Part shown: positions 23,136-34,873 of the stretch, piece after piece
Layout of the letters: the number at the start of each line of letters is the position of its first letter
Position numbering within the stretch: position 1 is the stretch's first letter
NCBI GenBank assembly: GCA_034770075.1
Contig: JAVJAP010000112.1
Coordinates: forward strand, 434,001 to 498,000
Origin: Aralia elata
Taxonomy: Eukaryota > Streptophyta > Magnoliopsida > Apiales > Araliaceae
DNA: 64,000 bases
Reading direction: 5' to 3'
Notes under the pieces: generated by a model
Databases searched by the model: none
What the model saw: the letters and a program-made list of their open reading frames with translations, nothing else
Told to the model about the DNA's origin: nothing
Made by a program: the position numbers and the translations under genes

Positions 23136-23580
23136 ACTGTTCTTGGCAGTCAAGAACAGTCTGACAGGCCTTTTTGTCAGGCCTTTTGATCGTCTTAGAT
23201 TAGTTGTTTGATCTGTTTTTATGCATCTATGTGTAGCCTGCCATGTTATCTTTAAAGCCCGACGTGTATCATAGCAACCAAATAACTAGGATGAAAGATA
23301 TAAGTGGTCAAAGTCCTTTGACCGCTCTGATTTTGCAAGTTTCTGGGTAACCCAGAAACCTTTGAAGAACTCTGACAAGGTTTGTCAGAAGTTCATGCTA
23401 CCCAGAAATGGCTTAGATGTAATATTTTGTGTAGTTTATTGGTTTAGAGTTGTTGTGTGCTATGTAAAATTTAATCTTGAACCATTAAAACACATAAACA
23501 AACAATCAATCAAACGGAATTAGCAGTCAAACCACGTTGACCGTTATGACTGGATGAGTTTCTGGGTTACCCAGAAACTC
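23136..23580. repeat. Cluster of short perfect inverted repeats in LTR 1
   Basis: Hairpins include a 9-bp stem at 23137-23161, an 8-bp stem near 23305-23322, a 10-bp stem around 'ctgggtaaccca' near 23339-23359, and a 12-bp stem with one-base loop at 23556-23580. The GTTTCTGGGT arm occurs in two of them. Conserved with few changes in the other two LTRs. Confidence 0.75.
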
Positions 23581-23865
23581 AAGAATAGTCATGAACGGGG
23601 TAGTTTGACCATAAATATTTAGCATGTTATGATATATTTTAAGATGGAATTTGTTATGTTGTTGTACACTGCCATGTTGGCTATAACAACAAACAAAAAT
23701 CAAGCACAAACATCAAACGAGCTAAGATTAATTTGAGGTCAAAAGTCACTGTTGGACATTGGCCAAGTGTTCTTCACGAATAACACCTTTAGCGACACTC
23801 TTCAATCCCAAACCCAGAAAACTAAATTTCTATGCAGACCGTCGCTAAAGCCCTTTAGCGACGGA

Positions 23866-24660
23866 TTTTTAATAAAAATAAAATAAAAATTAATTAAATA
23901 AATTATAAAATATAAAATAAATATTAAATAATTATTAATAATTAATAAATAAATCCGAAAATTCATTTTTAAATTATAAAAATTTATTTTTAATATTTTT
24001 CTATATTCTGAAATATTATTTAATTTAATTAAATAATAATTAATAATTATGATAAATCATTTAATAATTATTTTAATTATTTAAAAATGGTATTAAATTA
24101 TTAAATAATTATATTAATTATTTAAAAATGATATTAAGGTAAATAAAATTATTATATATAATAATTAAATAAAATATTAAATATTTAAATATTATTAATG
24201 ATAAATAAATCATTTAAATAATATATTAAGTATTTAAAAATTATTTTAAATGATAATTAAATCATTTAAATATCAAATTAAGTTTTGAAAATTATTATAA
24301 ATAATAAATAAATTATTTTAATGATAAAATAAAATCTAGAGATATTATTAATGATAAAATAAATCATTTAAATAATATTCTATCTTTCTAAAAATATTAT
24401 AAATGATAAATAAATCATTTAAATAATATTTTAAATATCTAAAAATGTTCTAAATGATAAATAAATCATTTAAATAACATATTAAATGTTTTAAAATTAT
24501 TCTAAATGATAATTAAATCATTTAAAAATATTACTAAGCTTGTAAAATTATTTAAAATTACTTCCAAGCTTCTGAAAATTATTTAAAAATAATACCAAGC
24601 TTCTAAAAATGTTAGAAATAATAATTAAATTATTTAGACTAATAATTAGACTTCCACATG
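23866..24660. repeat. AT-rich degenerate repeat block in LTR 1
   Basis: About 800 bp almost entirely A/T, composed of recurring 'aatgataaataaatcattta' modules. Counterparts at about 33,440-34,240 and 62,510-63,290 have the most indels between LTR copies. No coding capacity. Confidence 0.8.
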
Positions 24661-25954
24661 AAGTTTTATCAAACAATCTATGTGTTTAGCCATTAAGGAT
24701 ACGACCGAGATACCGAATCAACGTCAAACCTTAATGAACCTTGTTTAGATTAGCGTGATACATGTTTATATACGTGCTAACGCTTATTATTGGTATACGT
24801 AGACTACGTGCGTTGACCGATTGTACTAAAATTATAGTGAGCTACGCTAAGGCAAGTGTCCTAACCTTTCTCAATTTATATTAAGCAAGTATTATACATC
24901 TTGCTATCAATTATTGTGAAGTTATTGCTTCTTGTTCAGCATAACTTAAGAAATGAATTATTATTCATATATTGCTTGTTCGAGCTTAAATTGTTGTGTC
25001 AAGCCAAATTGTTTGGTACGACATCTGATACTGAGAAATGGAACACCTTGATGTAAGGTGAACCCGAAATTTTCCCTTAAAATAAGGTGACGAAATTCCC
25101 TTAATATAAGGTGACGAACAGTTGATAATATATCAACATAAATTGGTAGGATGATATGCATACTCCTAGGATATTGGTGAGGCTGATCACCTACCAGATA
25201 TCCAAAACTCAAATGGTTCTAAGTCATTAAAGACTGATAGAACTAAATGAAATAATATGGTTCATGTACAGAACCCTCAGTATACATCATTGACATCTTT
25301 CAAATCAAACACATGCTGTTTACATATTTAAATGAACTTGCTGAGCATTTGTAGCTCATTCTTGCGCATATCTTCTTTTGCAGCTATAAATGATATCCCT
25401 GGCACGTCTGGGACTAACAAGGGGAAAAGCCATGCTTTATTAGCTTTAATGTTTATTGTTGAATACTTTAAGTCTTTTTAAAGAACTTGTTGTTGTAATA
25501 ACTTAGTATAATGAATGATGTAACCGAACAAAATGTTATGTAATATATTATGATCCTTTTATGTTATAGAATGCGTTATACTCTGATCTTTAAATTCTTT
25601 AGAATAGTTGTAATAAGTTAAATGCAATGTCTATATGAACTATACATCTGAATGAGGGTATCTAAATGATGTTGAACGTCCTATATGGACAATCTTGTCC
25701 ATTTGTACTGTGAATGTCAGATAGATAGGGAATATTGATATGAAAGAGATATTCATAAGGTAATGAATCTATATATCTAAGTGAGGGTATCCAAACACAG
25801 ACAACGTTCTGGCCGGAACTAGTACCTGTTATGGGATACTGTGAACCTTGGATAACTAGAAGTCATATTTTATTGAATATTTATAGTTGTATAGTTCCAC
25901 GTGAGCACCAGATCTGCTACAGGGGAGTGTAGAGATTTGGGGGCGTCACAGGTT

Positions 25955-25966
25955 TGGTATCAGAGC
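25955..25966 (+). promoter_or_regulatory. Primer-binding site, Tekay copy 1
   Basis: TGGTATCAGAGC, a full 12-base match to the usual plant iMet-tRNA primer site, four bases after the LTR. Confidence 0.92.
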
Positions 25967-26123
25967 TGTAGATTATAGCTCTAAGGTAGTTAGGAAATAC
26001 CTTAGAATATAGTCTTTGAGTCCGTAAAATACTTAATGATACATAAAATAATCTTAAAAGCTTTATCTTATGTGTAAATTTGTTTCCCCATAAATACTAA
26101 ATAAATTAAAATTCTTTTGTAGG

Positions 26124-26699
26124 ATGGCTGGAGTAAACCAACACATAGGATGGTTATCCGACAGTGAGCCCGATGAGGTGCCTGATTACGAGCCGGCTAC
26201 CCCTGAACTAGATTTAGAGGATGAAGACCCAGAGGAGGAGGAGCTTATTCATGATGAGGAGATCTTAGAGGCAGAGGAGGCAGAGAACCCTATCGATGGG
26301 AAGTTAGTAAACCCTGATTCTGAGGAGGAGATTGGAGCAGGCCAGATGATGAGTGTCGAAAGACACGAAGAGATAGTCATCGAGTTAGTACAGCAGTCAA
26401 CAGTAGAGTTAGAAGCTGCTAACTCTCGTGCAAACATAGCGACAGGATTATTGGAGAGTGAGCGAGATACAACTCGGCGTTTGAGGATACTCCTTCAGGA
26501 CACACATAGGGAGAAACAGGAGGCACAGATGCAGGCATACAGAGCCGATAGGAAGAGTAAGGCGGCATTTGATGGCCTAGAGCGACGAGTGTTTAGGTAT
26601 CTGGTGGAAGAGGAGAAGGAGGAATATATGATTGATAGAGCAGTAGTCGGTCACATGATACGAGATGCTGATAAGGGGATGCGTAATAGCGCAGTTTAG
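26124..26699 (+). CDS. Acidic coiled-coil ORF upstream of gag (Tekay copy 1)
   Basis: An intact 191-aa frame, MAGVNQHIGWLSDSEPDEVP. Residues 10-70 are strongly acidic; about 75-170 are charged and heptad-like (ELEAANSRANIATGLLESER, then LLQDTHREKQEAQMQAYRAD), predicted coiled coil. Not a family I recognise; it is not Gag, which starts separately at 26914. The ATG follows 'cttttgtagg', a strong acceptor-like stretch, and a candidate donor 'aaggtagtt' lies in the leader near 25983, so a spliced leader is possible. The copy at 55184 has the same frame with one stop. The gag-only element has a similarly placed ORF. Role unknown; an accessory protein or leader ORF are both possible. Confidence 0.65.
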   Translation: MAGVNQHIGWLSDSEPDEVPDYEPATPELDLEDEDPEEEELIHDEEILEAEEAENPIDGKLVNPDSEEEIGAGQMMSVERHEEIVIELVQQSTVELEAANSRANIATGLLESERDTTRRLRILLQDTHREKQEAQMQAYRADRKSKAAFDGLERRVFRYLVEEEKEEYMIDRAVVGHMIRDADKGMRNSAV

Positions 26700-26913
26700 T
26701 AGTGTCTAAGTTTATGTGTTGTACTTAGTACGATATCAAAATTTTGAGTTGTAAAATAGGAAATCCTTGTAATAACTAGTAGTAGTATAACTACTAGTCG
26801 GTTTATGTAATCGTTGTTGCATGTTATATACAAGTTGTGTTTATATAATCAAGTTGTTAGTTCTATGTAAGCATATCTTTGTATTTATACTTGCTTTTCT
26901 TTATTTTAGAACC

Positions 26914-28923
26914 ATGGCATCAGGACGAAGAACCCAAGCCCGAACTGAGACCACCGAGCCAAATCCCACACAACAATTAGTAAATATCCTCTTAGAAACC
27001 TTACAAAATCGTCCACCACCTCAACCCACCCCAGTTAATCCACAAGGTACAATATTCAATGACTTTAAACTTGTTGGACCACCGGAATTTAAGGGAGCTG
27101 CGGAACCAATTGAGGCGCAAACATGGGTTACTGAGATAGAAAAGTTTTTCAGGGTAACTAATGTTGGCGAAGATCAAAAGACGATCTTTGCCACCTTTTT
27201 CCTCAAGGGTGAGGCAAATCATTGGTAGGAAAATACAAAAATTCGCGCAGGTGAGGATATAATTCCTTGGACCAGGTTTAAGGAATTATTCTTCGAAAAT
27301 TATTTTCCCCAATCAATGAAGGATCGTATGGAGGTACGATTCTTAGAATTGAAACAAGGAGAACTTACCGTATCCCAGTATACGGCCAAGTTCAATGAAT
27401 TAGCCAGGTTTGCCTCACACCAGGTTGATACAGAGGCAAGAAAGACTAGGAGATACGAAGAGGGATTAAAACCCCAAATTCGTAGCAAATTGTCAGTATT
27501 ACAAGTGAGAACTTTTCCAGAAATTCTCGAGAAAGCTATTATAGCTGAAAACGAGAATGAAGCTTTAATCAAATTTCATAAGGAAAAGAGAAGTTTGAGT
27601 GAGGGAGGAAAGTTGAAAGGAGAAGTTAGTACAGGGGGTACTAATAATAACAAAAGGAAGTGGGATGCCACTGTTCCTACAAATTTTGTAACGAAGGGTA
27701 ACAATTACAATAATAATAACAATAATAGAAACCAGAATAATAACAATAAGGTGGGTCGTTGTGCCATATGCGGAAAGAATCACCTAGGGTTATGTCGCCA
27801 GAAGGTGGTTACTTGTTACCATTGTGGGCAAGAGGGACATTATTCCTCTTATTGTCCTAAAAAGAGTAATGATAATACTCGTCAGAGTAATCCGAATGTT
27901 ACTTGCTATCTTTGTGGTGCAACGGGGCATGTGTCTAGGAATTGCCCGAGGAATAGAAACCAATTTGGGGGAGGAAACCAAATCCCAAACAATAACCCCA
28001 AACCAACAGTAGCAGGAGCTGGAGGTCCAGGTCGTCCAACCGCAAGAACGTTTAATATGGCGACAAGGGATGTTGTTGCTGCACCAGACGTGGTAACAGG
28101 TATCATCCCTATCGACACTTTAAATGCATATGTGTTGTTCGACTCTGGTGCTACTTGTTCATTTGTGTCTAATAGCTTTGCTAAGAAATTGTCAATACCA
28201 TGCGAAGATTTAGACATACCTTTTAATGTGGAGATTGCAAACAATGAAATCATTCCCGTCAAAACCATATATAAGAATTGTGCCGTAGAGATTAAGGGAC
28301 ACAAGTTTCTTGTGAACCTCATTCCCATACAACTAGGGGAATTTGATATAATCTTAGGTATGGACTGGCTGGGCAATTATAATGCAATAATTGACTGCCA
28401 GCAGAAGCGGGTGAATTTAGTGACTTCTTCAGAGTCAAAAGTAGTGTTCAAAGGTGGTTGTTCACCTAAACGATCTCACTATCTGACAGTAATGCAGGCA
28501 GAGAGATTGCTTAGGAAGGGTTGCACAGGTTATTTGGCATATATAGTAGATACTCGAAAAGAAGGAGTAAAGCTAGAACAAATACTTGTAGTTAGAGAAT
28601 TTCCGGATGTGTTTCCAGATGACTTACCTGGTTTACCTCCGGACAGGGAGATCGAATTTGTTATTGATCTTGCACCGGGTACGGTACCGGTTTCCAAGGC
28701 ACCGTACAGAATGGCACCTGTAGAGTTGAAGGAGTTACTTGTGCAGCTACAAGAACTCTTAGACAAAAAGTACATACAACCAAGTGTTTCACCTTGGGGA
28801 GCACCGGTGTTGTTTGTAAAGAAGAAGGATGGAACATTAAGGTTGTTTATTGATTATAGAGAATTAAATAAGTTAAAAATAAAAAACAAAAATCCTTTAC
28901 CACGAATTGATGATACTGTTTGA
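26914..28923 (+). pseudogene. Tekay copy 1: gag, protease, start of RT
   Basis: Gag-Pol N-terminal part, starting MASGRRTQARTETTEPN after 'tattttagaacc'. The capsid region (PPEFKGAAEPIEAQTWVTEIEKF) is broken by TAG at 27226-27228, then continues in frame (ENTKIRAGEDIIPWTRFKEL). Zinc knuckles CAICGKNHLGLC, CYHCGQEGHYSSYC and CYLCGATGHVSRNC follow an Asn-rich stretch. The aspartic protease has VLFDSGATCSFV (about 28135). RT begins (SPWGAPVLFVKKKDGTLRL) and is lost at 28921 by several one-base insertions at about 28912-28972. The TAG is shared with the second copy; the RT lesions are not. Confidence 0.9.
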
Positions 28924-30134
28924 ACCAGTTTGAAAGGGGCCGAATACTTTATCAAAGATCGACCTACGATCGGGGTTATCATCAATTAAAGGTAAGAAGA
29001 GAAGATGTGCCGAAGACAGCGTTTAGGACACGCTACGGACATTATGAGTTTCTTGTGATGTCTTTTGGATTAACAAATGCGCCGGCAGCATTCATGGACT
29101 TGATGAACCGAGTGTTTAAACCATGCTTGGACAAATTTGTCGTAGTGTTCATCGATGATATTTTAGTATACTCGAGAACAAAAGAGGAGCATGCTGAACA
29201 CTTGAGAAGTATATTGGAGATATTACGCAAGGAACAACTTTATGCAAAGTTTTCCAAATGTGAATTCTGGTTGGAACGAGTCCAATTCTTAGGTCATGTA
29301 ATTGACAAGAATGGAATAGCGGTAGATCCAGCCAAAATAGAAGCGGTTGTAAATTGGGAACAACCAATAACTCCAACAGAAGTAAGAAGTTTTCTCGGTT
29401 TAGCAGGGTATTATCGGCGTTTTATACAAGATTTTTCAAAAATAGCAACCCCATTAACCAATTTGACTCGAAAGACGGTGAAGTACGTCTGGACAGACAA
29501 ATGTGAAGAAAGCTTCCAAGAGTTGAAGAAAAGGTTAAGCATGGCACCAATATTATCTTTACCAGATGATACAGGAAGGCTCGTTGTTTATAGTGACGCA
29601 TCACACAAAGGGTTAGGGTGTGTGTTAATGCAACACGGAAAGGTGATTGCATATGCATCAAGACAACTCAAAGATTATGAGAAGAGGTATCCTACGCATG
29701 ATCTTGAGTTAGCCGACGTAGTATTCGCCTTGAAAATTTGGAGGCATTACTTGTACGGGGAGAAGTGTGAGATATACACAGATCACAAGAGTCTGAAATA
29801 TATTTTCACACAGAAGGAGTTAAATATGAGGCAAACGAGATGGTTAGAGTTGATAAAAGATTTTGATTGTGAGATCTTATATCATCCAAGGAAAGCCAAC
29901 GTCGTAGCAGACGCATTAAGTAGGAAGAACCAGGAGAAATTGAATGTGATGACTAATAACGAGGTACTGATAAAAGAGTTTGACAAACTTGAGATTGAGG
30001 TGAGAGTTCCAGTTAACTCTACCCAGACGTTAGTTGTCATCGAGAGTAGTAATTCGACTTTATTGGACAAAGTCAAAGAATTACAGGAGACTGATGCAGA
30101 ATGTCAGAAGTATAAGGCAGAAAATGACTCATAA
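28920..30134 (+). pseudogene. Tekay copy 1: RT and RNase H
   Basis: Continuation of pol after the frameshifts: GYHQLKVRREDVPKTAFRTR, the catalytic FIDDILVYS (about 29150), and the RNase H domain from VVYSDASHKGLGC (about 29585) through the ELADVVFALK Glu, YTDHKSLKYIF Asp, and NVVADALSRK Asp. RNase H acidic residues look intact. The RT palm Asp (IDLRSGYHQ in copy 2) is displaced by the insertions. An extra A near 30120 ends the frame at 30134, just before integrase. With RT broken, this copy could not reverse-transcribe itself. Confidence 0.88.
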
Positions 30135-31488
30135 AAAGAATGTTAAGTTTAGAGTGGATAAGGATGGAGTACTAAGATACGAAAATAGAATTTGGGTACC
30201 TTCAGTACAAGAGTTAAAAGACGAAATACTGAATGAAGCCCATAATTCTAAATTCGCTGTACATCCAGGGAGTACAAAAATGTATAAAGACCTGAGCCAA
30301 CATTTTTGGTGGTCTAACATGAAGAGAGAAATAGCGGAGTGGGTAAGTAAATGTTTAACATGTCAAAGGGTTAAAGCTGAACATCAGAAACCAAGTGGAT
30401 TATTACAACCCTTAGAAATTCCTAAGTGGAAATGGGAGCATATTACCATAGATTTCGTAGTTGGCCTTCCAACCACACAAAAGGGTCACAATGCCATTTG
30501 GGTAATTGTAGATCGTCTTACCAAATCAGCTCATTTCCTACCCATAAAAATCAACTTCAGTCTAGACCAATTAGCCAGACTTTACATCAATGAAATCATT
30601 TCTAGATATGGAGTCCCTGTTTCTATAGTATCAGATAGAGATCCACGATTTACTTCAAATTTTTGGATAAGTCTCCAGAAAAATTTAGGAACTCAATTGA
30701 GACTAAGTACAACATACCATCCACAAACTGACGGTCAGAGTGAGAGAACCATCAAGACATTGGAAGACATGTTGCGCTCTTGCATCATGGATTTCAAGGG
30801 AAGTTGGGAAGATCAATTACCTTTGGTAGAATTTGCATACAACAATAGCTACCATGCCAGCATAGGGATGCCACCATTTGAAGCCCTATATGGAAGAAAA
30901 TGTAGGACGCCTTTATGTTGGGACGAGGTTGGGGAACGGCAAATGCTAGGACCCGAAATAGTGCAACAAACCACGGAGGTAGTTCGAATTATACGGGGAA
31001 GATTACAAGTGGCACAAGATCGACAGAAGAAATATGCTGATCAACACAGGAAATTACAAGATTTCGAAGTCGGTAGTCACGTATTCTTAAAAGTATCTCC
31101 GTGGAAGGGAAAAATACGTTTCGGCAAGAAGGGCAAATTGAGTCTGAGATTTATTGGGCCATTTCAAATATTGAGGAGAATAGGTGAGGTAGCCTATGAG
31201 GTAGCCCTACCTCCTGAACTATAACATATTCATAACGTGTTTCATGTGTCCGTGTTACGACCGTACAAACCTGATTATAAACACGTTATTGATTATGAGC
31301 CCATTCAAATCGAGAAGGATTTATCGTATGAAGAAATTCCTATTGAAATTGTGGATAGGAAAGACCAGCAATTGCGAAATAAAAAGATACCTTCGGTTAA
31401 GGTTATCTGGAGAAATCAGAATATCGAGGAAGCTACGTGGGAGCTCGAGAGTAAAATGCGAGATAACTACCCACATTTATTTTCATAG
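30118..31488 (+). pseudogene. Tekay copy 1: integrase and chromodomain-like tail
   Basis: Integrase joining cDNA to the genome. The zinc-binding part (NEAHNSKFAVHPGS, CLTCQRVKAEHQ), the DDE core (ITIDFVVGLP, IVSDRDPRF, HPQTDGQSERTIK) and the C-terminal GPF motif are all present in one frame. TAA at 31222-31224 interrupts before HNVFHVSVLRPYKPD. The same frame ends in the chromodomain-like module EIVDRKDQQLRNKKIPSVKV, WRNQNIEEATWELES, NYPHLFS. The tail type supports Tekay/Del; chromodomains guide integration to heterochromatin in related elements. The core residues look complete, unlike the second copy. Confidence 0.9.
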
Positions 31489-31499
31489 ACTGCGCTGTA

Positions 31500-31535
31500 A
31501 ATTTCGAGGACGAAATTCTTATTAGTGGGGGTGAA
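31500..31535 (+). promoter_or_regulatory. Pre-LTR hairpin and PPT, Tekay copy 1
   Basis: A perfect 7-bp stem (31500-31506 with 31511-31517), loop AGGA, then 18 nt including 'agtgggggtgaa' up to the LTR at 31536. The tract would prime plus-strand synthesis. Confidence 0.8.
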
Positions 31536-34500
31536 TGTAATATTCCGAACCCTAATAAGATTTGTATATGTAAATTATGTGTTTAATAAATGAAATTTCT
31601 TGTTCTGACTTGGTATTATGTGATTGCGTATTTTATTAAACAATTAGGTCAAATAAAAATTTTTCGCCAAGTAGCTGTGTCGTGCTTAATCGGACAAAAT
31701 GATTTGTCGTGCTTCCGGCGAATTCACCGAGCAGCGTTTCGGTAAATTAGTTTTGTAAGCTGCTGTGTCGTACTTGGAATTGACGAAGTGCCTTGTCGTG
31801 CTTCGACATTAATATAATATTATATTAAATGATAAAATTTTAAAATAAGTTAAATAGGGTTTAAAATGTTATGCGGAAATAAAAACCCTAATTTGAAAAC
31901 CCTAATTGGTAATAATTGTCCGAATTGATCAATTAAAACCTTAATTATTGTACAATAATCTTAATTGATGTGATTAAGATTTAAATGATGAATCATAATA
32001 TTAATTATGAATTATTAAGATTAATTTAAACCCTAAACGGAAGATTGAAAACCCTAATTGTGGAATTGAAAACCCTAAACCCTAATTCAGAACCCTAAAA
32101 CCCTAATTTGGTTCAATAACCCTAATTTATGAAATGTAAAACCTTAATTATGATATATTGACTTAATTAAGGTATTACTAACCGTGATTAAACATCCTAA
32201 TCATGATTAACAAAAATCTAGAATTAATTAGTAAGTAAATAAATGAAAATTAAAATCCTAGCCAATGAAAATGAAGCTAGGAGTGTGCAAGCTTGTGCTT
32301 GACACACTCCAGCACAAGTAGGTTAATTAGGCCAGATCATAAGCACCACAAGTTCCAAGCTTAGATATTTTTGTGAGCAAAGTTTGGAAATTAGTCTAGG
32401 AAACCCTAAATTCAAGTTGCTATAAGTAGAATGAGATGCTGAGCTTTAAACCTACGAAATTTCAAAGCTTATACACTCACATATCCAGCCTAAACAAACC
32501 CTAGCAATCACAAGCTCAGAATCAGAAGCCAGAAATCAAAATTTGAAGAAAAAGGTGCACAAAACCCTAATTTATGTTTGATCTTCAAGTCTGGAAAATT
32601 TTTGTGTTTTAGATGTTTAGGAATCCTTGTTAAGGTGTTAATAAGTGATCTGGGCGGTTAAAAACATGTTTACATAACATCTAGGTATGAAAATCAAGCC
32701 AAAAACTCAAACTGTTCTTGGCAGTCAAGAACAGTCTGACAGGCCTTTTTGTCAGGCCTTTTGATCGTCTTAGATTAGTTGTTTGATCTGTTTTTATGCA
32801 TCTATGTGTAGCCTGCCATGTTATCTTTAAAGCCCGACGTGTATCATAGCAACCAAATAACTAGGATGAAAGATATAAGTGGTCAAAGTCCTTTGACCGC
32901 TCTGATTTTGCAAGTTTCTGGGTAACCCAGAAACCTTTGAAGAACTCTGACAAGGTTTGTCAGAAGTTCATGCTGCCTAGAAATGGCTTAGATGTAATAT
33001 TTTGTGTAGTTTATTGGTTTAGAGTTGTTGTGTGCTATGTAAAATTTAATCTTGAACCATTAAAACACATAAACAAACAATCAATCAAACGGAATTAGCA
33101 GTCAAACCACGTTGACCGTTATGACTGGATGAGTTTCTGGGTTACCCAGAAACTCAAGAACAGTCATGAACGGGGTAGTTTGACCATAAATATTTAGCAT
33201 GTTATGATATATTTTAAGATGGAATTTGTTATGTCGTTTGTACACTGCCATGTTGGCTATAACAACAAACAAAAATCAAGCACAAACATCAAACGAGCTA
33301 AGATTAATTTGAGGTCAAAAGTCACTGTTGGACATTGACCAAGTGTTCTTCACGAAGAACACCTTTAGCGACAGTCTTCAATCCCAAACCCAGAAAACTA
33401 AATTTCTATGCAGACCGTCGCTAAAGCCCTTTAGCGACGGATTTTTAATAAAAATAAAATAAAAATTAATTAAATAAATTATAAAATATAAAATAAATAT
33501 AAAATAATTATTAATAATTAATAAATAAATCCGAAAATTCATTTTTAAATTATAAAAATTTATTTTTTAATATTTTTCTATATTCTGAAAATATTATTTA
33601 ATTTAATTAAATAATAATTAATAATTATGATAAATCATTTAATAATTATTTTAATTATTTAAAAATGGTATTAAATTATTAAATAATTATATTAATTATT
33701 TAAAAATGATATTAAGGTAAATAAAATTATTATATATAATAATTAAATAAAATATTAAATATTTAAATATTATTAATGATAAATAAATTATTTAAATAAT
33801 ATATTAAGTATTTAAAAATTATTTTAAATGATAATTAAATCATTTAAATATCAAATTAAGTTTTGAAAATTATTATAAATAATAAATAAATTATTTTAAT
33901 GATAAAATAAAATCTAGAGATATTATTAATGATAAAATAAATCATTTAAATAATATTCTATCTTTCTAAAAATATTATAAATGATAAATAAATCATTTAA
34001 ATAATATTTTAAATATCTAAAAATGTTCTAAATGATAAATAAATCATTTAAATAACATATTAAATGTTTTAAAATTATTCTAAATGATAATTAAATCATT
34101 TAAAAATATTCCTAAGCTTGTAAAATTATTTAAAATTACTTCCAAGCTTCTGAAAATTATTTAAAAATAATACCAAGCTTCTAAAAATGTTAGAAATAAT
34201 AATTAAATTATTTAGACTAATAATTAGACTTCCACATGAAGTTTTATCAAACAATCTATGTGTTTAGCCATTAAGGATACGACCGAGATACCGAATCAAC
34301 GTCAAACCTTAATGAACCTTGTTTAGATTAGCGTGATACATGTTTATATACGTGCTAACGCTTATTATTGGTATACGTAGACTACGTGCGTTAACCGATT
34401 GTACTAAAATTATAGTGAGCTACGCTAAGGCAAGTGTCCTAACCTTTCTCAATTTATATTAAGCAAGTATTATACATCTTGCTATCAATTATTGTGAAGT

Positions 34501-34873
34501 TATTGCTTCTTGTTCAGCATAACTTAAGAAATGAATTATTATTCATATATTGCTTGTTCGAGCTTAAATTGTTGTGTCAAGCCAAATTATTTGGTACGAC
34601 ATCTGATACTGAGAAATGGAACACCTTGATGTAAGGTGAACCCGAAATTTTCCCTTAAAATAAGGTGACGAAATTCCCTTAATATAAGGTGACGAACAGT
34701 TGATAATATATCAACATAAATTGGTAGGATGATATGCATACTCCTAGGATATTGGTGAGGCTGATCACCTACCAGATATCCAAAACTCAAATGGTTCTAA
34801 GTCATTAAAGACTGATAGAACTAAATGAAATATATGGTTCATGTACAGAACCCTTAGTATACATCATTGACAT
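31536..34873 (+). repeat. Tekay LTR 2, left portion
   Basis: First 3,338 bp of the middle LTR, ending in GACAT, the target duplication of the inserted Tat element; it resumes at 54361. It shares several substitutions with LTR 3 rather than LTR 1 (for example 'gctgcct' near 32,975 and 'acagtcttc' near 33,372). Confidence 0.92.

Larger units (their letters stand above)
21962..25950 (+). repeat. Tekay LTR 1
   Basis: 3,989 bp, TGTAATATTCCGAACCC...GGGGGCGTCACA. The left boundary interrupts element B, and the right boundary is followed by the PBS. Contents in order: telobox-like cluster, hairpin cluster, a TTTAGCGACGG inverted repeat, a long AT-rich block, and a unique part with U5. Confidence 0.93.

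Noticed and set aside
24961..25212. 83-aa minus-strand ORF present in each Tekay LTR
   Set aside because: The same LTR sequence recurs three times, so repetition is not evidence of coding; no motif, and one copy is shortened.
25955..25966. tRNA gene fragment
   Set aside because: Only the primer-complementary stretch is present; no cloverleaf follows.
27226..27228. Programmed UAG readthrough
   Set aside because: The following bases (GAAAAT) do not match the well-known strong readthrough context; kept only as a shared-stop observation.
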